Shown in pieces: positions 1-6,007 of a DNA stretch of 13,434 bases. The position numbers and the translations under genes are program-made. Each line of letters begins with the position of its first letter. Position 1 is the first letter of the stretch. The stretch covers positions 1-13,434 of the forward strand of contig JAFAHP010000368.1 in assembly GCA_019237175.1 (NCBI GenBank), written 5' to 3'. This DNA is from Alphaproteobacteria bacterium. GTDB taxonomy: Bacteria; Pseudomonadota; Alphaproteobacteria; ATCC43930; CGMCC-115725. The notes below the pieces were generated by a model. That model was not told the DNA's origin and did not search any database. It saw nothing but the letters and a program-made list of their open reading frames with translations.

Positions 1-24
1 TATAGCCGCCTCCAGCCGGGGCGC

Positions 25-309
25 TCAAAGTCTGAGGCCCGGGTAAAGGTCTACCCAGTGCCGGTTGTCCCGTTCGAGCAGGTTGATTTTCCAGTCGCGT
101 TTCCATTCCTTGATCTGTTTCTCGCGGCGAAGCGCGGCAGCCGCGGACTCGTGAACCTCAAACCAAAGAAGGCGATCGACTCGGTAACGCTTGGTGAAGC
201 CGGGAACGATTTTGTTCTTGTGCTCCCAAACGCGTCGTACGAGGTCGGATGTCGTGCCCACGTAGAGTGTTCCGTACGGTTTGCTGGTAAGCAGATAGAC
301 GTAAAACAT
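25..309 (-). CDS. Single-domain GIY-YIG endonuclease-like protein
   Basis: The protein has 94 residues and is a stand-alone GIY-YIG nuclease domain (UvrC/SLX1 superfamily, YhbQ-like). The first motif reads FYVYLLTS at the N-terminus and the second LYVGTT at residues 16-20 or so, matching the 'YVY...LYVG' variant. An arginine follows in SDLVRRVWEH, then a basic helix, RREKQIKEWKRDWK, near residues 61-74, and the usual ending DLYPGL. The family cleaves or binds DNA, but the cellular role of these short forms is not settled. The reading frame continues upstream to 597, but homology begins only at the ATG at 307-309, so I start there. Length is normal for the family. The gene is divergent from the dehydrogenase and has a short palindrome just upstream. 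Fold confidence is high and function is unknown. Confidence 0.88.
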   Translation of the reverse strand: MFYVYLLTSKPYGTLYVGTTSDLVRRVWEHKNKIVPGFTKRYRVDRLLWFEVHESAAAALRREKQIKEWKRDWKINLLERDNRHWVDLYPGLRL

Positions 310-329
310 CGAGATTGCCGCCAGGATGG

Positions 330-349
330 ATCCCGACCTTCGTCGGGAT
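330..349. repeat. REP-like short hairpin beside the GIY-YIG gene
   Basis: A perfect 8-bp inverted repeat (ATCCCGAC / GTCGGGAT) is separated by the 4-nt loop CTTC. It lies 21 bp upstream of the GIY-YIG start. The core TCCCGAC...GTCGGGA resembles palindromes that are highly repeated between genes in many proteobacteria. Only one copy is seen in this window, so its repetition in the genome is inference. It could also act as a weak transcription stop or an RNA leader structure. Confidence 0.6.
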
Positions 350-495
350 GGTCCTATTGGATGATCCACTTCTGATTTCGTGGCTGGGCTATACCACCGC
401 GGAGGGCTCATGGGCAGAGTCGCACTGGCTATTGCATAGGCTTGGTTGTCTGGCGGATCCGGCGTAGAAACTTTTGCGAACGAAATCGACAATGC

Positions 496-502
496 GGGGA
501 GG
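496..502 (+). promoter_or_regulatory. Ribosome binding site of the first acyl-CoA dehydrogenase
   Basis: GGGGAGG lies 9 nt before the ATG at 512. It favours that start over the TTG at 446, which would add 22 residues with no resemblance to the family N-terminus. Confidence 0.7.
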
Positions 503-511
503 ACGCCAGAG

Positions 512-1702
512 ATGGACTTTGCCGACAGCCCGGAACATGCCGCCTTTCGCGCCGAATTTAGGGCTTGGCTTGACGCCAATCTACCCGGCGACATCAAGGT
601 CGACGATGCCGCCGATCAGCGCGTCGCTCCCGACCGCGAAACCCTCGAAAGGCGCATCGCCTGGCAAAAGAAAATGCACGCCGCGGGGTGGGTCGGCATT
701 TCCTGGCCTCGGGAATACGGCGGGCGCGGTGCGAGCTTTATGCAGCAGGTCATCTTTGACGAGGAATATTTCCGCGCCCGCGCCCCGGTCCTGCCGGGGG
801 CGAGCGCCATCAACCTGCTCGGCCCGACGCTGATCCAATGGGGCACCGAGGCGCAGAAACAGCGCCATCTGCCGCGGATTCTCGCCGGCGACGAGCGTTG
901 GTGCCAGGGCTTTTCGGAACCCGGCGCCGGCGGCGATCTCGCGAGCCTGCGGACCCGCGCAGTCGATCGCGGCGATCATTTCCTCGTCAACGGCCAGAAA
1001 GTTTGGACCTCCGGCGCGCATTTTGCCGATTGGTGCTTTTTGCTGGTGCGTAGCGATCCCGAAGCACCCAAGCATCATGGCATCAGCTATTTGCTCGTCG
1101 ACATGAAGACGCCCGGCATTACCGTGCGCCCGCTGGTCCTGTTGAACGGCCATCGTCACTTTAACGAGGTGTTTTTTGAAGACGTCGTGGTGCCGAAGGA
1201 AAACCTGGTCGGACCGTTGAACGAGGGCTGGAAGGTCGCGATCACGACCTTGATGTTCGAGCGCAGCGGTGCGGGCGGCCGCGACCATGCCGCGCAGCTC
1301 GCCCGCCTCGCCGAGCTCGCAAAAGAGTTCCCGAGCCGGCAGGAGCCGGCCTGGAACGACGGCCACATCCGCCAGCAGCTGGCTCAGCTTGCGATCGACG
1401 TCAAGGCGTTGCAGGTGACACGGCTGAGGGGCTTGACCCGGCGGCTGCGCGGCGAGCCGCCCGGTCCCGAAGGCTCGATCCTGAAGCTCTTCGGCTCCGA
1501 GTTGGCGCTGCGCATCGCCGACTTCTCGTCGACCCTGCTCGGGCCTTACGCCACCGTCGAGGCGCCGACCGAGGCGGTCCCTGATGCCGCGCGCTGGCAC
1601 CACCGCGTGCTTGGCGCCCGGCAATACACGATCGCCGGCGGCACCAGCGAGATCCAGCGCAACATCATCGGTGAGCGCGTGCTGGGATTGCCGAAAGGGT
1701 GA
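512..1702 (+). CDS. Acyl-CoA dehydrogenase, large (PimC-like) subunit
   Basis: This is a FAD-dependent dehydrogenase of 396 residues that would oxidise the alpha-beta bond of a CoA thioester, passing electrons to ETF. The N-terminal helical domain covers about residues 1-120. The beta-domain signature GFSEPGAGGDLASLRTRA starts at residue 133, followed by GQKVWTSGAHFADW at 161. The C-terminal signature YTIAGGTSEIQRNIIGERVLG is at 372-392. E250, in LMFERSG, aligns by eye with the helix-G catalytic glutamate of isovaleryl-CoA dehydrogenase; the MCAD-type position (before GT in AGGTSE) is glycine. The usual R-x-x-FG motif of the C-terminal domain is missing. Length and features resemble the large subunit of pimeloyl-CoA dehydrogenase or Actinobacterial FadE/ChsE heteromers. 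A second, complementary dehydrogenase lies downstream. The substrate cannot be read from sequence; a straight pimeloyl-CoA role is not claimed. Confidence 0.93.
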   Translation: MDFADSPEHAAFRAEFRAWLDANLPGDIKVDDAADQRVAPDRETLERRIAWQKKMHAAGWVGISWPREYGGRGASFMQQVIFDEEYFRARAPVLPGASAINLLGPTLIQWGTEAQKQRHLPRILAGDERWCQGFSEPGAGGDLASLRTRAVDRGDHFLVNGQKVWTSGAHFADWCFLLVRSDPEAPKHHGISYLLVDMKTPGITVRPLVLLNGHRHFNEVFFEDVVVPKENLVGPLNEGWKVAITTLMFERSGAGGRDHAAQLARLAELAKEFPSRQEPAWNDGHIRQQLAQLAIDVKALQVTRLRGLTRRLRGEPPGPEGSILKLFGSELALRIADFSSTLLGPYATVEAPTEAVPDAARWHHRVLGARQYTIAGGTSEIQRNIIGERVLGLPKG

Positions 1703-1716
1703 GGGTCGGATGACGC

Positions 1717-1746
1717 GTAGGGTGGAAAGCGAAAGCGCATTCCGCC
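1717..1746 (+). repeat. Left arm of a REPIN-like inverted pair
   Basis: A 30-nt palindromic element begins GTAGGGTGGAA and ends ATTCCGCC, so its ends can fold together (GGTGGAA / TTCCGCC, imperfect). It matches the reverse complement of the element at 1832-1861 at about 21 of 30 positions, with near-identical outer ends. Elements of the type GTAGGGYGGAATAGCG...ATTCCGCC are familiar intergenic repeats in proteobacteria. It begins 14 bp after the dehydrogenase stop codon and could also act as a 3' mRNA hairpin. Confidence 0.7.
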
Positions 1747-1831
1747 AAAAATTCCCACCTTCATGCAGAGGCGACCGGAAAGACACGGCGAAGTCGATGC
1801 GATGCGTTGGTTTATCTGGGGACAAATCGGC

Positions 1832-1861
1832 GGCGGAATACGCTGCGCTATTCCGTCCTAC
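1832..1861 (-). repeat. Right arm of a REPIN-like inverted pair
   Basis: A 30-nt element begins GGCGGAAT and ends ATTCCGTCCTAC, an imperfect hairpin around CGCTGCGC. It lies in inverted orientation to 1717-1746 with 85 nt between, the arrangement of a REPIN or small non-autonomous mobile element. The stretch just before it also looks like the flank usually carried with this repeat type. Confidence 0.7.
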
Positions 1862-1881
1862 ATTTCGTGGAGCAGGTGCCG

Positions 1882-2058
1882 ATGAAGTATGTTCACCGCG
1901 GAGATGAGCATTTTGAGCCATTCGTACTTGACAGTCGTGGCAAGGTCGACTGGGGCGATGGCTTTGATAAGTTGCCGAATGATCGATACGGCGACCTAGC
2001 TAGATTTACGAGAGGGTCTGGTAGTTACAGGACGTTTGTAGTATTTGCGCATCGATAA
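1882..2058 (+). CDS. Doubtful small ORF in a lower-GC insert
   Basis: This open frame of 58 codons begins MKYVHRGDEH and ends YRTFVVFAHR. I recognise no family. The frame extends upstream to 1807, but that part lies over the palindromic repeat. The ATG at 1882 has a weak GGAG 9 nt before it. Codon choice is unlike the neighbours: many codons end in A or T (AGA, CTA, GTA, GGT, TCT), while flanking genes strongly prefer G or C. It lies inside the 455-bp gap between the two dehydrogenase genes, directly after the repeat pair. It may be a real acquired gene, a fragment of one, or chance. The rest of the gap, 2059-2157, shows no gene, only a modest ribosome site (GCAGGGTG) for the next gene. Confidence 0.25.
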   Translation: MKYVHRGDEHFEPFVLDSRGKVDWGDGFDKLPNDRYGDLARFTRGSGSYRTFVVFAHR

Positions 2059-2157
2059 CTACGGCAAGCAGCGATACCGTATAACCAATATCGACGAATT
2101 GCCAAGTCTACGAGACGGGTCGTCATGTAATTGATGGACTTTCGAGCAGGGTGAACA

Positions 2158-3297
2158 ATGGACATCGGATTTAGCGAGGAGCAGGAATTGCTGCGCGAGA
2201 CCGCGCGCAAATTCCTCGAAGCCGAATGCTCGAGCGGCTTTGTGCGGGAGCGGATGGCGACCGCGGAGGCGGTCACGCATACCTTTTGGCGGCAGCTCGC
2301 CGAGCAGGGATGGCTCGGCATCGTCTATCCCGAAGCCGATGGCGGCAGCGGGCTTGGGCTGGTCGATCTCGTCGTCCTGATGGAGGAAATGGGGCGGCGG
2401 GTCATGCCTGGTCCGTTCTTCTCCACCGTTTTGCTCGGCGGTGCCGCGATTGCCGAGGCCGGCTCGTCGGCCCAGCGGCGCGAATGGCTGCCGCCGATCG
2501 CCGCGGGTGCCGCCAAGGCTGCCCTCGCCTGGACCGAGCCGGCCTTGCGGTGGGATGCCGCCGGCATCACGCTCGCAGCGCGCGAGACCGCCGGCGGCTT
2601 CACGCTATCCGGCAGCAAGCTCTTCGTCGGCGACGCCCATCTCGCCGATATCATGGTTATCGCCGCCCGCACCCGCGACGGCACCACGATGGAAGACGGC
2701 GTCACCCTGTTCCTGGCGCCGAAGGATACGCCCGGCATCGGCGTCAGCGTGCTGCCGACGATCGACGAGACTCGCAAATTGTGCGAGGTGCGGCTCGACC
2801 GTGCCGAATTCCCCGCCTCGGCCTTGCTTGGGGAATTGCACCAGGGTTGGACGCCGTTGTCGCGGGTCGTTACTCGGGCGACTGTCGCCCTCTGCGCCGA
2901 GATGTGCGGCGCCGCACAGCAGGTGCTCGACATGACCGTCGAATACGCCAAACTGCGCGTCGCTTTCGGCCGGCCAATCGGCAGCTATCAGGGCGTCAAG
3001 CATCAGGCGGCCGATATGCTGGTGGCGATCGAAAACGCGAAGTCACTGACTTATTACGCGGCCTGGGCGGTCGATCGCGGCGAGGACGAGGCGCCGCTCG
3101 CCGCGGCGATGGCCAAGGCCGCGGCATCCGACATGGCGCGCCGGGTCGCCGGCACCGGCATCCAGCTGCATGGCGGCATCGGCATGACCTGGGAGCACGA
3201 TCTTCAGCTCTATTTTAAGCGCGCCAAAGCGTCCGAGGTGGCGTTCGGCGACGCCACGTGGCACCGCGAGCGCGTCGCGCAGCTGATGAGCCCGTGA
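2158..3297 (+). CDS. Acyl-CoA dehydrogenase, small (PimD-like) subunit
   Basis: This acyl-CoA dehydrogenase-fold protein has 379 residues. The N-terminal domain begins MDIGFSEEQELLRETARKFL. The beta domain has AALAWTEPAL at 121-130 and SGSKLFVGDAHLAD at 151-164. The C-terminal domain keeps the FAD-contacting segment YAKLRVAFGRPIGSYQ (263-278) and LHGGIGMTWEHDLQLYFKRAK (337-357). The helix-G glutamate is absent (RVVTRATVAL at 236-245), and the MCAD-type glutamate position is F363 or its neighbour (EVAFGD). The protein therefore probably lacks its own catalytic base. It matches the 'small subunit' type that assembles with a glutamate-bearing partner, which the gene at 512-1702 supplies. No in-frame break is seen. 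The GCAGGGTG before the ATG is an acceptable ribosome site. The 455-bp gap to the partner suggests the pair may no longer be tightly co-transcribed. Confidence 0.92.
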   Translation: MDIGFSEEQELLRETARKFLEAECSSGFVRERMATAEAVTHTFWRQLAEQGWLGIVYPEADGGSGLGLVDLVVLMEEMGRRVMPGPFFSTVLLGGAAIAEAGSSAQRREWLPPIAAGAAKAALAWTEPALRWDAAGITLAARETAGGFTLSGSKLFVGDAHLADIMVIAARTRDGTTMEDGVTLFLAPKDTPGIGVSVLPTIDETRKLCEVRLDRAEFPASALLGELHQGWTPLSRVVTRATVALCAEMCGAAQQVLDMTVEYAKLRVAFGRPIGSYQGVKHQAADMLVAIENAKSLTYYAAWAVDRGEDEAPLAAAMAKAAASDMARRVAGTGIQLHGGIGMTWEHDLQLYFKRAKASEVAFGDATWHRERVAQLMSP

Positions 3298-3323
3298 CAG
3301 GCCGAGGTTGCGGCCACGTCTTC

Positions 3324-3387
3324 GTCGTTCCCGGACGGCCCCGAAAGGGCAGGCGGGGATCGCCGCTGCGCAACGCCGCGGAATGAC
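3324..3387. repeat. Degenerate palindromic intergenic repeat
   Basis: The outer ends GTCGTTCC and GGAATGAC are inverted with one mismatch. Between them are the smaller hairpin GCCC-CGAAA-GGGC and the GC-rich segment CCGCTGCGCAACGCCGCGG. The layout is that of the long palindromic repeats (GTCATTCC...GGAATGAC) seen between genes in Hyphomicrobiales. It fills most of the 118-bp gap between the dehydrogenase and acyltransferase genes and may act as a terminator for the former. Confidence 0.5.
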
Positions 3388-3415
3388 TACCAGCTGAAAT
3401 CCGTTTCTCCGTTCA

Positions 3416-4480
3416 ATGCCGCCGCGACAAAATAATTTCGATGCGTTGCGCCTTGTGGCCGCGGTGTCGGTCATGTTCTCGCACGCCTTTCTGATCACCG
3501 ACGGCACCCAGGCAAACGAATGGTTGATCCGGCTCACCGGGAACCAGTCAATCTTGGGCCTGTGCGGCGTCTTTGTGTTTTTTGCGATTAGCGGTTTTCT
3601 GGTCACGCAAAGCTATGAACAGACCGGCGATCCACTGCGCTTTGCGGCAAAGCGCGCGCTGAGAATCTTCCCGGGTCTGTTTGTTGCCGTCTTGCTGTCG
3701 GCTTTTGTGCTCGCACCGGTTGTAACCACTCTGGCCCCCGGTGCCTATTTCAGCCAGTCAGCACCCTATAATTACGTGCTTGATAACACACTGCTCGACC
3801 AGAGCGTGCACCAACTGCCGGGAGTCAAATTCGTCAACAACAAGGTCGGGCTCGAAATCAACGGATCACTGTGGACCTTGCGGTTCGAGGTCATGATGTA
3901 TCTGATGGTCCTGGCCCTCGGCATGCTGCGGCTGCTCGATCTGCGGGTCATGGTGGGCCTGCTGGTGGTCGGCCTCGCCTGTCTCGAATTCCAGAACACG
4001 CTCGATTTTCTGGGTGGCTGGGGCTGGCTCCTCGCGTTTTTCGCGGTCGGCATGATTCTCTACAAACTGCGCGCAAGCGTCATCTTCGACGGCCGGATGG
4101 CGGCCCTGGCGCTCGTCGGTCTGGTGCTCAGCGTGCCGTTGCGCCAATTCATTCCGCTGTTCCCTGTCTTTGGTTGCTACCTGGCGCTGTGGCTGGCGCT
4201 GACCCCGCATCTGCCGGTGATCCCGGCGGCGCGGTTCGGTGATCTCTCCTACGGTCTCTATATTTATGGCTGGCCGGTCGAAGAGGGGGTGATCTGGGGG
4301 CTCGGCGGGCGTGCCTGCTGGTGGCAGGTATTCGCGTTGGCACTGCCGCTGGCTGCCGGCCTGGCATTTTTGTCATGGCATCTGATCGAGCGGCCGGCAT
4401 TGCAGCTTAAGCCCCGCGGGCGACCGCGGGCATCGCTTTCTTCGCCCGCCTCAGCGGCGGCACAGCGCGCCCGAGCCTGA
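3416..4480 (+). CDS. Acyltransferase family 3 membrane protein (OafA/YrhL-like)
   Basis: This integral inner-membrane protein of 354 residues would transfer an acyl group, often acetyl, to a surface sugar or lipid. The N-terminal signature NFDALRLVAAVSVMFSHAF (7-25) contains the conserved histidine H23. It is followed by FFAISGFLV at 55-63, the R83 segment RIFPGL, NGSLWTLRFEVMMY at 149-162, SYGLYIYGWPVEE at 278-290, and the family ending SWHLIERPAL at 320-329. About nine or ten hydrophobic segments are visible. Length is typical, and no extra SGNH domain follows. The ATG at 3416 puts the signature at the usual distance from the N-terminus, but no clear ribosome site precedes it. Neighbours do not include polysaccharide genes, so the acceptor is unknown. 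The last 25 residues or so are low-complexity (Ala, Ser, Arg, Pro). Confidence 0.93.
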   Translation: MPPRQNNFDALRLVAAVSVMFSHAFLITDGTQANEWLIRLTGNQSILGLCGVFVFFAISGFLVTQSYEQTGDPLRFAAKRALRIFPGLFVAVLLSAFVLAPVVTTLAPGAYFSQSAPYNYVLDNTLLDQSVHQLPGVKFVNNKVGLEINGSLWTLRFEVMMYLMVLALGMLRLLDLRVMVGLLVVGLACLEFQNTLDFLGGWGWLLAFFAVGMILYKLRASVIFDGRMAALALVGLVLSVPLRQFIPLFPVFGCYLALWLALTPHLPVIPAARFGDLSYGLYIYGWPVEEGVIWGLGGRACWWQVFALALPLAAGLAFLSWHLIERPALQLKPRGRPRASLSSPASAAAQRARA

Positions 4481-4546
4481 GCGAACCCACGTCGAGAGAC
4501 TGGCGCCGCGGTCGGGTACACCGCTAGTATTGTGGTCCCAGGCAAC

Positions 4547-4557
4547 AGGAGGGGAGG
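4547..4557 (+). promoter_or_regulatory. Strong ribosome binding site supporting a GTG start
   Basis: AGGAGGGGAGG contains two overlapping Shine-Dalgarno matches ending 6 nt before GTG 4564. It decides the start of the cupin gene and suggests efficient translation. Confidence 0.75.
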
Positions 4558-4563
4558 TGCGCC

Positions 4564-4914
4564 GTGCGGATACACAATCTCTACGCCGACACCAACGGCC
4601 AGTCGCATTGGCGCGACATCGAGGTCGAGTGGGTCGAGGAGACCCGCGGCGGCAAACTGTCGAAGCGGCTGGCGGCGACCGGCATCATCTTTCGCGAAGT
4701 GCCGCCGACCTACGATCTCGACTGGCATCCAGCGCCCCGCCGGCAGTACATCATCAATCTCGACGCCGGTGTCGAAATCACCGCAAGCGATGGCGAAGCC
4801 CGCAAGATCGGCGCCGGTGAGGTGGTCCTTGTCGAGGACACCCACGGCAAAGGCCATTTGTCAAAGGCGATCGACGGCAAGATCCGTAATTGCATCTTTG
4901 TTCCCGTCGAATAA
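4564..4914 (+). CDS. Small cupin-domain protein
   Basis: This is a single-domain beta-barrel of 116 residues. The cupin pattern is seen in WHPAPRRQYIINLDAGVEI (54-72) followed by KIGAGEVVLVEDTHGKGHLS (81-100). The turn motif G-A-G-E-V and the histidines H55, H94 and H98 are candidate metal or substrate ligands, although the classic two-histidine-glutamate set of motif 1 is not complete. This subgroup, with a WH-x-AP-R-RQ-hhh core, occurs in bacteria as an uncharacterised cupin; enzyme, isomerase and ligand-binding roles are all possible. Start is GTG, supported by the strong ribosome site. The stop lies 12 bp before the next gene, so it is very likely co-transcribed with the FAH-family gene, suggesting a role in the same small-molecule pathway. 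Confidence 0.88.
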   Translation: MRIHNLYADTNGQSHWRDIEVEWVEETRGGKLSKRLAATGIIFREVPPTYDLDWHPAPRRQYIINLDAGVEITASDGEARKIGAGEVVLVEDTHGKGHLSKAIDGKIRNCIFVPVE

Positions 4915-4926
4915 TGGAGACTGGAA

Positions 4927-5874
4927 ATGAAACTCGTCTATTTCGATGACTACAAGCTGGGCGTGGTCAAAGGCGATCGTGTGGTCGATGTCTCGTCCGT
5001 CGTACGCGACATCCCGCACAACACGCCTGGCTACCTGGTCAATCAGCTGATCGCGCGGTTCGACCAGTACAAGGGAAAGCTCGAAGATGCCGCCGCCAGC
5101 GGGCAAGGGGTTCCGTTGTCGTCGGTCAGGCTGCGCGCGCCATTGCCAAGGCCGGAAAATATCGACTGCATGGCGGTCAACTACATGGAAGACGGCACCC
5201 GCAGTGCGCCGGCGCCGATCAACGCGTTCCAAAAGACGGCAAACGCCATTTGCGGGCCGGGTGACGCGATGGTGTTGCCGGATGCGCCGGCGACGATCTT
5301 TGAGGGCGAGGCCGAATTGGCGCTGGTCATCGGCAAAAGAGCGAGCCACGTCAAAGCCGCCGACGCGATGGATTACATCTTTGGCTATACCTGCTTTATC
5401 GACGGATCGGCGCGCGGACTGCCGGCCCCCGGCTTTTTCGCAATGAAATCGCGCGACAGCTTCGCGCCGATCGGGCCGTGCATCGTCACCAAAGATGAAA
5501 TCCCCGATCCGCAGAAATTGCAGATCCGGCTCTACAACAACGGCACCTTGATGCAGAATTTCAACACCAGCGATATGGCGCACAAGATCCCGCGCTGCGT
5601 CGAATGGTTGAGCTCGGTTCACACGCTGGAGCCGGGCGACATCATCGCGACCGGCACCAATCACCGCGGTCTCAATCCGTTCATGGACGGCGACAAGATC
5701 GAACTCGACATCGAAGGCGTCGGCAAGCTCGCCTTTACCGTCAAGGACGAGCTCAAGCGGAAGTGGGAACGCGTGACGCGATTGCAGATGCACGAGCGCG
5801 CGGCACAAAAGACACCCGGCGCCTATCCCGACATCACGCCGCAGATCGAGGGCAAATACGCTCCGGCACGCTGA
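4927..5874 (+). CDS. Fumarylacetoacetate hydrolase (FAH) family protein
   Basis: This 315-residue protein has the FAH C-terminal fold from about residue 75 to 285. FQKTANAICGPGDAMVLP (101-118) precedes the metal-binding EAELALVIG, where E128 and E130 form the E-x-E pair. IFGYTCFIDGSARG follows with D159 as the third ligand, then FFAMKSRDSFAPIGPCIV with K174, and TGTNHRGLNPFMDGDKIELDIEGVG (242-266). All expected acidic ligands are present, so it should be an active Mg/Mn enzyme. The family includes acylpyruvate hydrolases, 2-oxo-hept-3-ene-1,7-dioate hydratases and isomerases, and oxaloacetate decarboxylases, so the exact reaction is open. A GGAGA lies 5 nt before the ATG. It forms a pair with the cupin gene and is followed after a repeat by an aminotransferase, which points to the end of an amino-acid or aromatic breakdown route. 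Confidence 0.93.
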   Translation: MKLVYFDDYKLGVVKGDRVVDVSSVVRDIPHNTPGYLVNQLIARFDQYKGKLEDAAASGQGVPLSSVRLRAPLPRPENIDCMAVNYMEDGTRSAPAPINAFQKTANAICGPGDAMVLPDAPATIFEGEAELALVIGKRASHVKAADAMDYIFGYTCFIDGSARGLPAPGFFAMKSRDSFAPIGPCIVTKDEIPDPQKLQIRLYNNGTLMQNFNTSDMAHKIPRCVEWLSSVHTLEPGDIIATGTNHRGLNPFMDGDKIELDIEGVGKLAFTVKDELKRKWERVTRLQMHERAAQKTPGAYPDITPQIEGKYAPAR

Positions 5875-5896
5875 GGCCGCCGCCCCTGATCGCAGC

Positions 5897-5964
5897 CCCC
5901 TCACCGCAGCCCTCTCCCCGCATGCGGGGAGAGGGAGGAACCCGCGCGGTGGGCGGGTGAGGGG
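5897..5964. repeat. Long palindromic intergenic repeat, copy 1
   Basis: The outer arms CCCCTCACC (5897-5905) and GGTGAGGGG (5956-5964) are perfectly inverted. Inside is a perfect 26-nt palindrome at 5910-5935, with arms CCCTCTCCCCGC and its complement around AT. A second copy of the same family is at 8233-8325. Such CCCTCACC...CCTCTCCCC...GGGGAGAGG...GGTGAGGGG elements are common proteobacterial intergenic repeats. It separates the FAH gene from the aminotransferase gene and could attenuate transcription between them. Confidence 0.82.
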
Positions 5965-6007
5965 CATTACTTTACCCAGCTCACGTGACCCAAAAAGTAG
6001 GGAAAAG

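Noticed and set aside
58..375. Plus-strand frame of 105 codons over the GIY-YIG gene
   Set aside because: It is the complement of a recognised GIY-YIG domain and has no similarity of its own.
581..1921. Minus-strand open frame of 446 codons
   Set aside because: It lies antisense to the first dehydrogenase, has no recognisable domain, and its composition (Arg, Ala, Gly, Gln) reflects the GC-rich third positions of the real gene.
2226..3218. Plus-strand open frame of 330 codons inside the second dehydrogenase
   Set aside because: Arg/Gly-rich shadow in another frame of a gene with full family signatures.
4413..4430. Hairpin CCCGCGG-GCGA-CCGCGGG as a terminator
   Set aside because: It lies inside the acyltransferase coding region some 50 bp before the stop and has no T run.
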